Assembly (NCBI GenBank): GCA_012960155.1
Contig: DUBU01000021.1
Coordinates: 23,519-87,518, forward strand
Length of the DNA: 64,000 bases
Reading direction: 5' to 3'
Source of the DNA: Micavibrio sp.
GTDB taxonomy: Bacteria > Pseudomonadota > Alphaproteobacteria > Micavibrionales > Micavibrionaceae
In this document: piece by piece, positions 9,281 through 17,731 of the stretch
How the letters are laid out: every line of letters begins with the position of its first letter
How positions within the stretch are numbered: position 1 is the stretch's first letter
Program-made: the position numbers and the translations under genes
Notes under the pieces: generated by a model
The model's input: only the letters and a program-made list of their open reading frames with translations
Database searches by the model: none
Told to the model about the DNA's origin: nothing

Positions 9281-9754
9281 TTAAGCCGCCAAACGACGTT
9301 GCTCTGCAGTGCTCCAGATCGCTCTGACCGCATCTTCGGTTTCGGCACTACGCAAACAGTGACAGAAGTCACGATCACGCAGCATACGGCTAATCTGTGA
9401 AAGACGTCTTAAGTGCAGCGGCCCTGTTTCAGGTGAGGCCAAAAAGACCAGAAGATCAACAGGCTCATTATCAATCGCCTGAATATCAATGCGGTTCGGC
9501 ATACGGGCATACATCACAAACGGACGCTCCAGCTCAGGCAAACTCATCTGCACGATCGCAACGCCTTCGCCAATCCCTGAAGGCGACTGCGCTTCCTGCT
9601 CCAGCAATTGCTCCTCAACATCAGTTACGCACAAGCTCTCATGACGCTGCGCTGTATATTCTGCAAGCACCTTAAACACTTGTTTTGCGTTGGACGCACG
9701 CAAATCTGTAAGAACTGTATCGGGGTATAGAAGACCTGAATCGGAAAAAGACAT
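9281..9754 (-). CDS. ptsN: PtsN-like EIIA-Ntr protein lacking the phosphorylated histidine
   Basis: A 157-residue PTS EIIA domain (fructose/nitrogen type). In the family, HPr-type NPr phosphorylates a His in the consensus IGxGVAIPH, and the protein regulates K+ transport, sigma factors and carbon/nitrogen balance. Here the matching stretch reads SPSGIGEGVAIVQMSL, with Val68-Gln69 in place of Pro-His. The rest aligns without gaps, including VDLLVFLASPETGPLHLRRLS, so the fold should be intact but phosphorylation at this site is impossible. Position downstream of rpoN and hpf is the conserved ptsN location. The start codon directly abuts the hairpin at 9759-9790. An unrelated EIIA paralogue is unlikely given the synteny. 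Confidence 0.85.
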   Translation of the reverse strand: MSFSDSGLLYPDTVLTDLRASNAKQVFKVLAEYTAQRHESLCVTDVEEQLLEQEAQSPSGIGEGVAIVQMSLPELERPFVMYARMPNRIDIQAIDNEPVDLLVFLASPETGPLHLRRLSQISRMLRDRDFCHCLRSAETEDAVRAIWSTAEQRRLAA

Positions 9755-9758
9755 AAAA

Positions 9759-9790
9759 AAGACCCTTTGAAAATCTCTACAAAGGGTCTT
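9759..9790 (-). promoter_or_regulatory. Hairpin that buries the ptsN ribosome site; possible attenuator
   Basis: On the minus strand a perfect 10-bp stem, AAGACCCTTT/AAAGGGTCTT with a 12-nt loop, is followed by a run of T leading straight into the ptsN ATG (9754). The only plausible Shine-Dalgarno sequence, AAAGGG, is in the 3' arm, 8 nt before the ATG. The element resembles an intrinsic terminator for hpf and, at the same time, a translation switch for ptsN. Confidence 0.6.
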
Positions 9791-9869
9791 AATCCGTTAC
9801 GGCTCATAAATCTACTGAAAATATGTCCGATCTATAATTTTTTTAGGATAATTGGGAAAATCAAACCGC

Positions 9870-10493
9870 CTAAGCGGTTTGAGCCAACTCGCCTTCATCG
9901 GCTTCAGCAGGGTCAACCCAGCCAATATTTCCATCAGGACGGCGATATACCATGTTCAGCTTCTTATGCTTGGCATTGCGGAACATCATCGCTTGCTGGC
10001 CTGACAAATCAAGGCGCATCACAGCATCAGATACGCTCATGATCTGGATATCTGTGGTGATTTCTGCAATCACAACTGGATCTTCGCCCTCTGGCACGCC
10101 GTTATTGTCATCAGCCTCTTCAGGCTCATTGGCAAGCGTGTAATCGCGGGCTTTCACAAATTCCGTTTCAGGTGTTTGTTCCAGACGATCATGATGATCA
10201 CGCAGACGCTTTTTATAGCGGCGCATCTGCTTGGCGACCTTTTCTGCTGCGGCATCAAACGCGCCATGCGCATCGCCTGCCAGCGTATCGGCCATCACTG
10301 AAATGTCCTTACCTATACGGATCTGGATATGAGCTTTGATTTGGCCGTGCCCATGTCCTTCTTTTGAAAATGTCACAGTCGCGAACGTGGCATGATTGAA
10401 ATATTTACTGTTAATATCCTCCAGCTTCTCGGTTACGTGAGTACGCAGGGCATCGCCCACATCCATTTGTTTTCCTTGGACTGTTATTTGCAT
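9870..10493 (-). CDS. hpf: Long-form ribosome hibernation promoting factor
   Basis: A 207-residue long HPF. The N-terminal domain (residues 1 to about 105) starts MQITVQGKQMDVGDALR and ends in a basic helix (KQMRRYKKRLRDHH); it binds the 30S decoding region. An acidic linker (about 115-140) leads to the C-terminal domain (IMSVSDAVMRLDLSGQQAM to GNIGWVDP), which dimerises and drives 100S ribosome formation. It lies between rpoN and ptsN, the conserved order in proteobacteria. The 84-bp gap to rpoN could hold its own promoter, and the hairpin at 9759-9790 follows 80 bp after the stop. Confidence 0.93.
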   Translation of the reverse strand: MQITVQGKQMDVGDALRTHVTEKLEDINSKYFNHATFATVTFSKEGHGHGQIKAHIQIRIGKDISVMADTLAGDAHGAFDAAAEKVAKQMRRYKKRLRDHHDRLEQTPETEFVKARDYTLANEPEEADDNNGVPEGEDPVVIAEITTDIQIMSVSDAVMRLDLSGQQAMMFRNAKHKKLNMVYRRPDGNIGWVDPAEADEGELAQTA

Positions 10494-10577
10494 AGTTTAG
10501 TCACCTTTCTTCTTAAGTATCTAAAATTATACCTAGAGTGTTTTAACCAAAGTTAAAGATACGGAACTTCGAAAATT

Positions 10578-12053
10578 TTATTCCGATAATTCCGCCTTCT
10601 TCTGTTTGCGGCGCTGTACTGAAGAGCCGATATGCATCGCCTCACGATATTTCGCCACTGTGCGGCGGGCAATATCAACACCTTCCGCAGTCAGAATTTC
10701 TACAATTTTGTCATCCGATAGAATTTCACCGGGCTTCTCGGCATCAATCAGGTTCTTGATTTTCGCTTTTACAGCTTCTGCTGAATGCGCGCCGTCACCA
10801 TCACCCAGAGCCGTCGAAAAGAAATACTTTAATTCCAGAATACCGCGCGGCGTACCGATATACTTATTATTGGTCACACGGCTAACCGTGCTTTCATGCA
10901 TATCAATTTTCTCGGCAATATCTTTAAGTGTCATAGGGCGCAAAAATTCAACGCCATATAAAAAGAATGCTTCCTGCTCTTCGATAATCTCGCCGGCAAC
11001 CTTTAATATAGTCTTGGCGCGCTGATCCATCGCACGTACAAGCCAGTTGGCAGAATTTAATTGTTCATCCAGATACTGGCGATCTTTTTTGTCCTTCGCC
11101 GTTTTCGAGACCTCGATATAATAATCATTATTAATAAGGACCTTCGGCAATGTGTCGTGATTTAATTCAACGCGCCATCCGCCACCCAGATTTTTCGGCA
11201 AGCGCTTCATCAACACATCAGGCAATGCCGTTTGCACCACAAGATGGTCAAACAGAGTCGCAGGCTTAGGATTCAAGGTTCTGATCTCGTCTATCATGTC
11301 CGACAAATAGGTCTCGTTAACCCCACATTTGTCTGCCAGTTTTTTGTGATCATATGAGGCAATCATATCCAGATTATCAAGCAGTTCACGCATAGGGTCA
11401 TCGAGCCGATTCTGCTCCTCTAACTGCAAAGCAAGGCATTCTTTCAGATCAGCAGCAAATACACCCGTGGGATCGAATTGCTTCAAAATAGGCAGAATAT
11501 TTTCAATACGCTCCGTTTTGCACCCAAGTCGCTCAGCAAGCTCATCTATACCTTCGCGCAAATATCCACCCTCATCCAGCAGATCAATGAGCCCTGCGCC
11601 GATCATACGATCCCTAGGGTCCGAGAAGGCAACATGCAGCTGTTCTTGCAAATGCTCCCGCAAAGTCACTTCACGGCTCATTTGGTTCTCGAATGAACTA
11701 TCCGCATCATCAAAAGAATGGTTTCCCCCTGCACCGATATTGGCCATTGAGGACCCTGCATCAAAATCTTCTCGCGGTGATTTGTCATCGGATTCATTCC
11801 CCGTCCAGGCCTCGTCAAATTCCTGCGCCATATCATCGCGCGTGTCATTTTCATAGGCCTCGGTATCATCGCCTTCACGATCCTGATCGGACTCGTCTTT
11901 TTCAAGTAAGGGATTTTGCGCGAGCTCTTCTTCAATCATTTCGGAAAGCTCGACATTATTCAGCTGCAGAATCTTGATAGCCTGCTGCATTTGCGGCGTC
12001 ATCGTAAGGGTCTGCGACTGTCTGAGATCAAGCTTTTGTGAAATATTGCTCAT
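10578..12053 (-). CDS. rpoN: RNA polymerase sigma-54 factor
   Basis: A 491-residue sigma-54. Region I is rich in Gln and Leu (LRQSQTLTMTPQMQQAIKIL and QLNNVELSEMIEE) and contacts activators. An acidic region II spans roughly residues 50-120. The core-binding domain follows, and the C-terminal RpoN box ARRTVAKYRE contacts the -24 element. Length is usual for the family. It directs transcription of nitrogen and other activator-dependent genes. It lies downstream of lptB on the same strand, as in many proteobacteria, but here a plus-strand gene separates the two, so it must have its own promoter in 12054-12232. Confidence 0.96.
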   Translation of the reverse strand: MSNISQKLDLRQSQTLTMTPQMQQAIKILQLNNVELSEMIEEELAQNPLLEKDESDQDREGDDTEAYENDTRDDMAQEFDEAWTGNESDDKSPREDFDAGSSMANIGAGGNHSFDDADSSFENQMSREVTLREHLQEQLHVAFSDPRDRMIGAGLIDLLDEGGYLREGIDELAERLGCKTERIENILPILKQFDPTGVFAADLKECLALQLEEQNRLDDPMRELLDNLDMIASYDHKKLADKCGVNETYLSDMIDEIRTLNPKPATLFDHLVVQTALPDVLMKRLPKNLGGGWRVELNHDTLPKVLINNDYYIEVSKTAKDKKDRQYLDEQLNSANWLVRAMDQRAKTILKVAGEIIEEQEAFFLYGVEFLRPMTLKDIAEKIDMHESTVSRVTNNKYIGTPRGILELKYFFSTALGDGDGAHSAEAVKAKIKNLIDAEKPGEILSDDKIVEILTAEGVDIARRTVAKYREAMHIGSSVQRRKQKKAELSE

Positions 12054-12128
12054 ACGCTTATTTTACCATGTTTTACAGCCTTTTACAGCAGGAAAGCGCA
12101 TTAGCGGAATGCATCCGCATCTATAAAA

Positions 12129-12156
12129 TTTGCACGTACACCCAAAATGGTATAAT
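12129..12156 (+). promoter_or_regulatory. Candidate extended -10 promoter for the 12233 gene
   Basis: TTGCAC at 12129-12134, a 16-bp spacer, then a perfect TATAAT at 12151-12156 preceded by TGG (extended -10). It gives a leader of about 70 nt before the ATG at 12233. Confidence 0.6.
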
Positions 12157-12232
12157 ATTATGTGAAATTAATACTGCATTAGCTTTCTATATAAAACTAT
12201 CGCTGTGTTAATTTAAGGTGTGAGGTGTGGTT

Positions 12233-13228
12233 ATGTCTTGGCTTAGCAGAGCGTGGGATAGCACAACCGAATTTGTTTCCGATACATATGAAGGCGCATC
12301 AGCCGCCATAGACGTCATTATGACCGATCCCGGTCATGCAGCAGCAGTTTTTATTGATGGTGTAGAGCACGGTATCACAGACGTAGCAGGCGTAGTCCTA
12401 GGCGCTGTTCCGGATCTAATTGACTACGGCTCCGAACGATTACTGGGCGTAAACCTGTATGACGGTTCCGCCATGACGGCCATTTCCGATGGTATGATGT
12501 GGGCCGTTGACGGCGTAGAATCTTTAGCAGGCTTTGAAAAACCTGAAATCCGCGGCGATGGCGACGAATTCCTGTTCGGCGCAGGCCGCGTAACAGGTCA
12601 AGTTGTCGGTGCTGTGACCGTAGTGGGCGCAGGCGGTGCAATCATGTCTGCTGCACAAAGCACATTACAAGGTGCATGGTGGGTCGCTTCCACAGGCTAT
12701 AAAGTCACTGCAGTAGCCAGCACAGCCGTGACCGGCGCCACAGTCGGTACAGGCGCACTGGTGGCTGCCGACGTAAACTACAATGACGGCCGCCTGACAG
12801 GCGGAGCCATTCAAGGTGTATCCAACTGGGTTATCAGACAGATCACAGGCTATGAAAGCACAGGCGACCTTTACGAAGACTTCGTACCGGAAGAAATTAA
12901 AGACGCCATGGATGATTTCATGGCCTTCATGGGTGATAACCCTGATATTGCCAAATGGGCCAGCTTCGGCGCGTCTATGCTTGTCGGCGGCGGCTTGGTC
13001 AGCATGATCGCAGGCGACAGCTTCATTGGCAAATTCGTGGGCCTCGCGCTTGTTGGCGCAATTTCATGGGGTGTCTCCAATATCTTCAAAGATGCCGCGA
13101 CAGACGCGGCCAATGAAAACACAGCTCCCGAGGCAGACGGCGCAACCCCGCCCGCAGCAGAAGAGCAAGCCCGAGCCGTAATGGCAAGCGCACCACGCGT
13201 TTCTGCCCCGACTTTAGGCATGGCATAA
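12233..13228 (+). CDS. Hypothetical Gly/Ala-rich protein with hydrophobic segments
   Basis: I do not recognise this 331-residue protein. The ATG at 12233 is preceded by GAGG at 7-nt spacing and is preferred over the in-frame GTG at 12227. There is no clear signal peptide. The N-terminal 100 residues are acidic (SDTYEGASAAIDVIMTDPGH). Hydrophobic Gly/Ala-rich stretches lie near residues 120-140, 160-180 and 245-285, and the tail is Ala/Pro-rich. This pattern suggests membrane insertion or a secreted or effector-like protein, but that is inference. It interrupts the usually continuous lptB-rpoN pair on the opposite strand and has a strong promoter of its own, which points to later insertion. 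Confidence 0.7.
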   Translation: MSWLSRAWDSTTEFVSDTYEGASAAIDVIMTDPGHAAAVFIDGVEHGITDVAGVVLGAVPDLIDYGSERLLGVNLYDGSAMTAISDGMMWAVDGVESLAGFEKPEIRGDGDEFLFGAGRVTGQVVGAVTVVGAGGAIMSAAQSTLQGAWWVASTGYKVTAVASTAVTGATVGTGALVAADVNYNDGRLTGGAIQGVSNWVIRQITGYESTGDLYEDFVPEEIKDAMDDFMAFMGDNPDIAKWASFGASMLVGGGLVSMIAGDSFIGKFVGLALVGAISWGVSNIFKDAATDAANENTAPEADGATPPAAEEQARAVMASAPRVSAPTLGMA

Positions 13229-13236
13229 TCTTTAGA

Positions 13237-13995
13237 TTACAGAGAGAACCCTTCACCCAGATAGACGCGGCGCACATCTTCGTGCGCCACGATCTCTTGC
13301 GGCGTACCTTCATGCAACACAACACCATCATGAAGAATGTAGGCGCGATCAACAATATCCAGCGTATCACGCACATTGTGATCGGTGATCAGAACACCGA
13401 TATTACGGGTTTTCAAATGACCGATCAGCTCACGGATTTCACCCACGGCAATCGGATCAATCCCCGCCAAAGGCTCATCCAGCAAGATAAATTGCGGACG
13501 ACTGGCCAGCGCGCGGGCAATCTCAACGCGTCGGCGTTCACCACCTGACAAGGACACAGACGGCGTACGGCGCAAATGCCCCACGGCGAATTCTGCCAGC
13601 AGCTCTTCCAGAAACGCTTCCTGATCCTCACGGCTCATATCCTGTGCTTGCAGCACCGCATTGATATTATCTTCAACAGACAAGCCGCGGAAAATAGAAG
13701 CTTCCTGCGGCAAATAACCGACCCCTAGGCGCGCGCGACGATACATCGGCAGCTGCGTGATATCCTGACCATCCATCATGATGTAACCGGAATCCGCGCT
13801 AATCAGACCTGTCATGATATAAAAACTGGTTGTCTTACCCGCACCATTCGGACCGAGCAGCGCCACAGCTTCCCCGCGCTGAATAGACAGGGAAACATCA
13901 CGTAAAACAGGGCGCTTCTTATAGCTTTTTGAAAGATGCTCTGCCACAAGACCCTTGGGCACAGCTTTTAAACGGGGATGTTTCATCACTTTCAT
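13237..13995 (-). CDS. lptB: LPS export ABC transporter ATP-binding protein LptB
   Basis: A 252-residue ABC ATPase that powers lipopolysaccharide extraction from the inner membrane with LptF/LptG. Walker A is GPNGAGKTT (about residue 49), the Q-loop region GYLPQEASIFRGLSV, signature LSGGERRR, and Walker B FILLDEPLAGIDP, with the switch His in ITDHNVRDTL. Length is normal. It follows lptA by 70 bp. LptF/LptG are not in the window, as is usual. Confidence 0.96.
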   Translation of the reverse strand: MKVMKHPRLKAVPKGLVAEHLSKSYKKRPVLRDVSLSIQRGEAVALLGPNGAGKTTSFYIMTGLISADSGYIMMDGQDITQLPMYRRARLGVGYLPQEASIFRGLSVEDNINAVLQAQDMSREDQEAFLEELLAEFAVGHLRRTPSVSLSGGERRRVEIARALASRPQFILLDEPLAGIDPIAVGEIRELIGHLKTRNIGVLITDHNVRDTLDIVDRAYILHDGVVLHEGTPQEIVAHEDVRRVYLGEGFSL

Positions 13996-14065
13996 AATGC
14001 CAGAACTCTCATCAATCTGCCAATGGTATAACCTGTGATCTTACGCAGGTCATCTAAAAATCCTT

Positions 14066-15010
14066 TTAACGGGTCAACATTCCGCGCGGCGAAGTCTCTA
14101 TTTGCGGCTGCACAGCTGGCTGCTGCAAAGGCTGCGGCGCTGCATAAGGCTGCGCCTGAGGCGTACTTTGCGGCACAGGCTGAATGCCATCACCGGCCGC
14201 GCCTTCACTCCCCGGATAGAAAACACCGCGTACACGACCAGCGCCGCTACCACCGCGCGATGCGCCGCCATGCATCTTACTGACATTAGTCGCCAAATTC
14301 ACTTCGGCGCGCTCACCTTCCAGAATATTCTGGCCGCGCGTAATCGTTACATCACCGATCAACTCCGCAATATTGCTGTTGGATTTATAAATACCCCGCT
14401 GGCCGCGCAATACTTCTGTCGGCGTGGTAATCACAACATTTCCGATCGCTTCCATCTGCTGCAGCTGGCGCTTACCTGTATTATCTTCGGCAAACTGCGC
14501 GACGCCCTGATCCGCCTCCAGCGTATCCTCACCGCGCAGCACCTTCATACCGCCCAGCGCCTTTAGCTGGCCTTGCGCCACATGATACTCAAAACGGTCA
14601 CGCGCCGTTACAGTCTGGTCAGGCGAACGCAGGCTCAAATTATTACCTGTCATAACCGCCAGACCTTTATCAACCTCGTACACCGCCAGATCGCCTGTTG
14701 CCGTATTCCCTTGGGAAATGATGCGCACATTCCCCTCCGCCGTCAGCTTGTAGATATCCTGCGAAGATTCAGCCGTTTCACGGTAATCCGCGGTGAGCGT
14801 GTCACAGAAAATCTGCACATCACCCTGCTTGGCAATCACATTGCCGCGCGCGATGTATTTCTGCTCATCTCGATGCCATTCCAGCGTTTGATCCGCCGTA
14901 ATTTCCATCGGTTCGTTCTTGTTCGGATTTACAGGCATGGTTTGCTGCTGCGCCATGACAGGCAGCGCAAAACAAACAGCAAATAACGACATCAAAATGA
15001 ATTGTTTCAT
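14066..15010 (-). CDS. lptA: Periplasmic LPS-binding protein LptA with a long Pro/Gln-rich tail
   Basis: A 314-residue LptA (OstA-like) that forms the periplasmic bridge carrying LPS to the outer membrane. A signal peptide (MKQFILMSLFAVCFALPVMA) is followed by beta-jellyroll repeats (EPMEITADQTLEWHRD, ARGNVIAKQGDVQI, AEGNVRI, IGNVVITTPTEVLRGQRG). The final 75 residues are Gly-rich, then Pro/Gln-rich (PQSTPQAQPYAAPQPLQQ), which makes the protein longer than the usual 170-250. The ATG at 15010 is used; an in-frame TTG lies 18 nt upstream. It begins immediately after lptC ends. Confidence 0.9.
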   Translation of the reverse strand: MKQFILMSLFAVCFALPVMAQQQTMPVNPNKNEPMEITADQTLEWHRDEQKYIARGNVIAKQGDVQIFCDTLTADYRETAESSQDIYKLTAEGNVRIISQGNTATGDLAVYEVDKGLAVMTGNNLSLRSPDQTVTARDRFEYHVAQGQLKALGGMKVLRGEDTLEADQGVAQFAEDNTGKRQLQQMEAIGNVVITTPTEVLRGQRGIYKSNSNIAELIGDVTITRGQNILEGERAEVNLATNVSKMHGGASRGGSGAGRVRGVFYPGSEGAAGDGIQPVPQSTPQAQPYAAPQPLQQPAVQPQIETSPRGMLTR

Positions 15011-15011
15011 C

Positions 15012-15668
15012 TTACGGAATCCCCTCAACCGAACGGTTCAGAACCAATTTCAAAGGCCCTGTAAAAATCAGGCGGTTATTTGTACTATCAGCCTGCATTC
15101 CTGTTGCCTCAAGCGTCCCCGCAGGGCCTTGGGCGTAAACAGGCTGATCGGACCATGCCGTGCGCGCCTGCATATCCACCTGCAGCTTATCAGTATTCAG
15201 CTCATACCCGTTATCATGGAATAATTTGACTTTGCCCTTAAGCAGCAGCTTTTCCGTATCCTGACGATAAGCGCCCTGCTCAGCCTCCCCTGCCATCCAG
15301 GTACCATCATTCATGGTGATATCGGCCATCGGCTTTTCCAGTAAGATAACAGACGGATCGCGTGCACTCTGGATCGCGCGCTCGGCTGTAATCGTATACG
15401 GCTGGTCTTTCTCGTCACGGCTCTCAAAGCGCGGGTTCACAAGCTCGTTCTTACCGACAGATTTAGGGATCGTTGCCTGCTCTTCAATAGGGACAACCGT
15501 CTCTTCCACCTGCGGCCATGCCATCACCAGACCGATCAAGCCCACAGCAATCAGCGGTAACGTCAAGCGCAATGCACGCACAGCAACAGAATATCGTTTG
15601 CTGATTTGCGTCTGGGCGCGCTCCTCGCCGAGATGATGTAATCGCTTTTTCGGGGCGGAAAGACTCAT
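15012..15668 (-). CDS. lptC: LPS export protein LptC
   Basis: A 218-residue bitopic inner-membrane protein that passes LPS from LptBFG to LptA. A basic cytoplasmic N-terminus is followed by one membrane helix (about residues 32-50, LTLPLIAVGLIGLVMAWP) and a periplasmic jellyroll (NPRFESRDEKDQPYTITAE, ITMNDGTWMAGEAEQGAYR, NGYELNTDKLQVDM). It sits between kdsD (15-bp gap) and lptA, the conserved LPS operon order. Confidence 0.9.
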   Translation of the reverse strand: MSLSAPKKRLHHLGEERAQTQISKRYSVAVRALRLTLPLIAVGLIGLVMAWPQVEETVVPIEEQATIPKSVGKNELVNPRFESRDEKDQPYTITAERAIQSARDPSVILLEKPMADITMNDGTWMAGEAEQGAYRQDTEKLLLKGKVKLFHDNGYELNTDKLQVDMQARTAWSDQPVYAQGPAGTLEATGMQADSTNNRLIFTGPLKLVLNRSVEGIP

Positions 15669-15683
15669 ATTTGTCCTGCTTGT

Positions 15684-16691
15684 TTAGGCAATCCCTGCTT
15701 GCAAACAATCCTGCAAACGGATCATACCGGCCAGCTTGCCATCCTTCATCACCAGCAAGCTGGTCAGATAACGGCCTTTTGTCTGCGTCATAACGCTCAT
15801 GGCCTCAACAGCCAGCGCATCAGATTCAATGCTCACAGGTGTTGTGCTCATGACATCCGTCACAGGCTTGGTCAGAAGATCATCACTCATATGGCGCTTC
15901 AAATCACCATCCGTGATAACGCCTTTCACAGCGCCGCTTGCATCTTGCACAATTACACAGCCCAGGTTCTTCTCACTGAGAACCAGAATGGCATCGCCCA
16001 TGGCTTTATCTTCAGAAATCAGCGGCAAATCACCATAACCATGCATGATATCAGAAACCTTTTGCAGCTTCTGACCCAGCTTACCACCAGGGTGGAATAC
16101 TTTGAACTGCTCCTCAGTTAAACCCATGCGTTCCAACAGACAAACAGCGAGCGCATCACCCAGCGCCAGCATCATTGTAGTGGACGTTGTCGGTGCAAGA
16201 CCGTTCGGACAGGCCTCCGCGACCTTGGGGATCAGCAGTTGAATATCGGCATGCTTTGCCAGAGTGCTGTTCGGGTTACCAGTCATAGCGATCAGCGCGA
16301 TACCGAAACGACGCGTATAATGAATCAAATCAGATAGTTCGGCGTTTTCGCCGGAGTTTGAGAGCATCAAAACAACGTCATGCTCCGTAATCATTCCGAG
16401 GTCACCATGGCTCGCTTCGCCTGCATGCACAAAATAGGACGGCGTCCCTGTCGAGGCAAAAGTCGCCGCCAACTTACGACCGACATGACCGCTTTTACCG
16501 ATACCGGTAATAATCAGGCGCCCCTGCATTGTACCTTGCTTCATCGCGTTTATCACCGCAACAGCCTCAGCAAAACTCTGGTTCATGGATGCGGACAAGG
16601 CCTGCAAACCCTGAATTTCGGTTTCCAGCACACGGCGTGCAACATCAATATCATTATGTTCGGGTGTATTTGCCATCTTCATACTCTGCAT
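15684..16691 (-). CDS. kdsD: Arabinose-5-phosphate isomerase KdsD
   Basis: A 335-residue KdsD/KpsF protein that converts ribulose-5-phosphate to arabinose-5-phosphate, the precursor of Kdo in LPS. The SIS domain (about 30-180) contains ITGIGKSGHVGRKLAATFAS, HAGEASHGDLGMI and LSNSGENAEL. FHPGGKLGQKL leads to two CBS domains (about 205-335). The ATG at 16691 is preferred because AGAGG precedes it with 8-nt spacing; the ATG at 16715 has no such site. It is the first gene of the kdsD-lptC-lptA-lptB run. Confidence 0.94.
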   Translation of the reverse strand: MQSMKMANTPEHNDIDVARRVLETEIQGLQALSASMNQSFAEAVAVINAMKQGTMQGRLIITGIGKSGHVGRKLAATFASTGTPSYFVHAGEASHGDLGMITEHDVVLMLSNSGENAELSDLIHYTRRFGIALIAMTGNPNSTLAKHADIQLLIPKVAEACPNGLAPTTSTTMMLALGDALAVCLLERMGLTEEQFKVFHPGGKLGQKLQKVSDIMHGYGDLPLISEDKAMGDAILVLSEKNLGCVIVQDASGAVKGVITDGDLKRHMSDDLLTKPVTDVMSTTPVSIESDALAVEAMSVMTQTKGRYLTSLLVMKDGKLAGMIRLQDCLQAGIA

Positions 16692-16778
16692 TACGCAATC
16701 CTCTTGCGGTCTCATTTGCTTAAAAACTGAGGATTTTATGGCACAAACAGCCTGAAAAAGCCAGTAAGCTTTTCCCGC

Positions 16779-17399
16779 TTAGCTATGAGCGAAGATATCG
16801 ACCTCAGGCCAGCCTGACAGATCAAGTTCGGCACGTACGGGAATAAAGTCCATACATTGCTGCGCAAGCTTTAAGCGGCCTTCACGCTTAAGCATCTTAT
16901 CCAGCTCTTTTTTAATGGCATGCAGATACAAAACATCGTTCGCGGCATATAGCAGCTGGTCTTCGGAAAGCTCTTTCGCACCCCAATCAGACGACTGCTG
17001 TTGCTTGTTAAGCTCCACACCTAGCAGCTCACGGCACAATTCACGTAAGCCATGACGATCTGTGTATGTACGGCATAGATTAGACGCTATTTTCGTACAA
17101 TATAGCGGCGTACACTCAACGCCCAGATAATGCTTAATAATCGACACATCAAAGCGGGCATAATGAAAGAGCTTAGTCACCTTCGGATTACCGAGCATCT
17201 TCTTTAGGTTCGGCGCTTTATATTCGCCGGGCTCGAACTTCACCAGATGCGCCGTGCCATCACCTGACGATAATTGCACCAGACACAAACGGTCACGGTG
17301 GTTGTGAAGCCCCATTGCCTCTGTATCTACAGCGACAACCTTACCAAGATCTATATTTTTCGGCAAATCGCCGTGATGAAGAGTAATGCTCATAGACAA
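16779..17399 (-). CDS. rnd: Short ribonuclease D family 3'-5' exonuclease
   Basis: A 206-residue DEDDy exonuclease consisting only of the catalytic domain. VVAVDTEAMGL supplies the first Asp and Glu, HYARFDVSIIKHYLG the second Asp, and YAANDVLYL the Tyr and last Asp. The HRDC domains of enterobacterial RNase D are absent, which is usual for the short alphaproteobacterial form next to kdsD. It probably trims tRNA or other structured RNA 3' ends. The tRNA-Leu gene is directly upstream on the same strand. Confidence 0.88.
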   Translation of the reverse strand: MSMSITLHHGDLPKNIDLGKVVAVDTEAMGLHNHRDRLCLVQLSSGDGTAHLVKFEPGEYKAPNLKKMLGNPKVTKLFHYARFDVSIIKHYLGVECTPLYCTKIASNLCRTYTDRHGLRELCRELLGVELNKQQQSSDWGAKELSEDQLLYAANDVLYLHAIKKELDKMLKREGRLKLAQQCMDFIPVRAELDLSGWPEVDIFAHS

Positions 17400-17470
17400 A
17401 GTGTTATCGGATGCGCCCGATTTGTCAAAGGAGAAATTTTATATAGAGATTTTAAAGGGGAAAATTTAAA

Positions 17471-17557
17471 TGGTGCCCAGAAGAGGACTCGAACCTCCAC
17501 TCCCCGAAGAGAACTACGACCTGAACGTAGCGCGTCTACCAATTCCGCCATCTGGGC
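17471..17557 (-). tRNA. tRNA-Leu (anticodon CAG)
   Basis: The minus strand folds into a complete cloverleaf: acceptor stem GCCCAGA/TCTGGGC, D-arm with AATTGGTAGACGC, anticodon stem CTACG/CGTAG around the loop TTCAGGT (anticodon CAG), a long class II variable arm, and T-loop GGTTCGAGTCC. The 3' CCA is encoded (17471-17473). It reads CUG codons. Confidence 0.96.
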
Positions 17558-17592
17558 AACAAAAATAAAACTGTTTTTGAAACAGGTTAGGG

Positions 17593-17621
17593 TTTCTAGC
17601 GCGCCTAAAAAAAAATGTCAA
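17593..17621 (-). promoter_or_regulatory. Promoter of tRNA-Leu
   Basis: On the minus strand an exact TTGACA (17621-17616) and TAGAAA (17598-17593) are separated by 17 bp, which contain a T run. The -10 box ends 36 bp before the tRNA 5' end. Confidence 0.6.
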
Positions 17622-17731
17622 CAAATCTGAGATGTTTTTGAGATTTTTTCTATTTTTGTTAACTCTCTATTGGCACACTGGTTTTATTAGTTAATATAGT
17701 CAAAGCTATATTCTCTTTTCAGGGGACTCTT

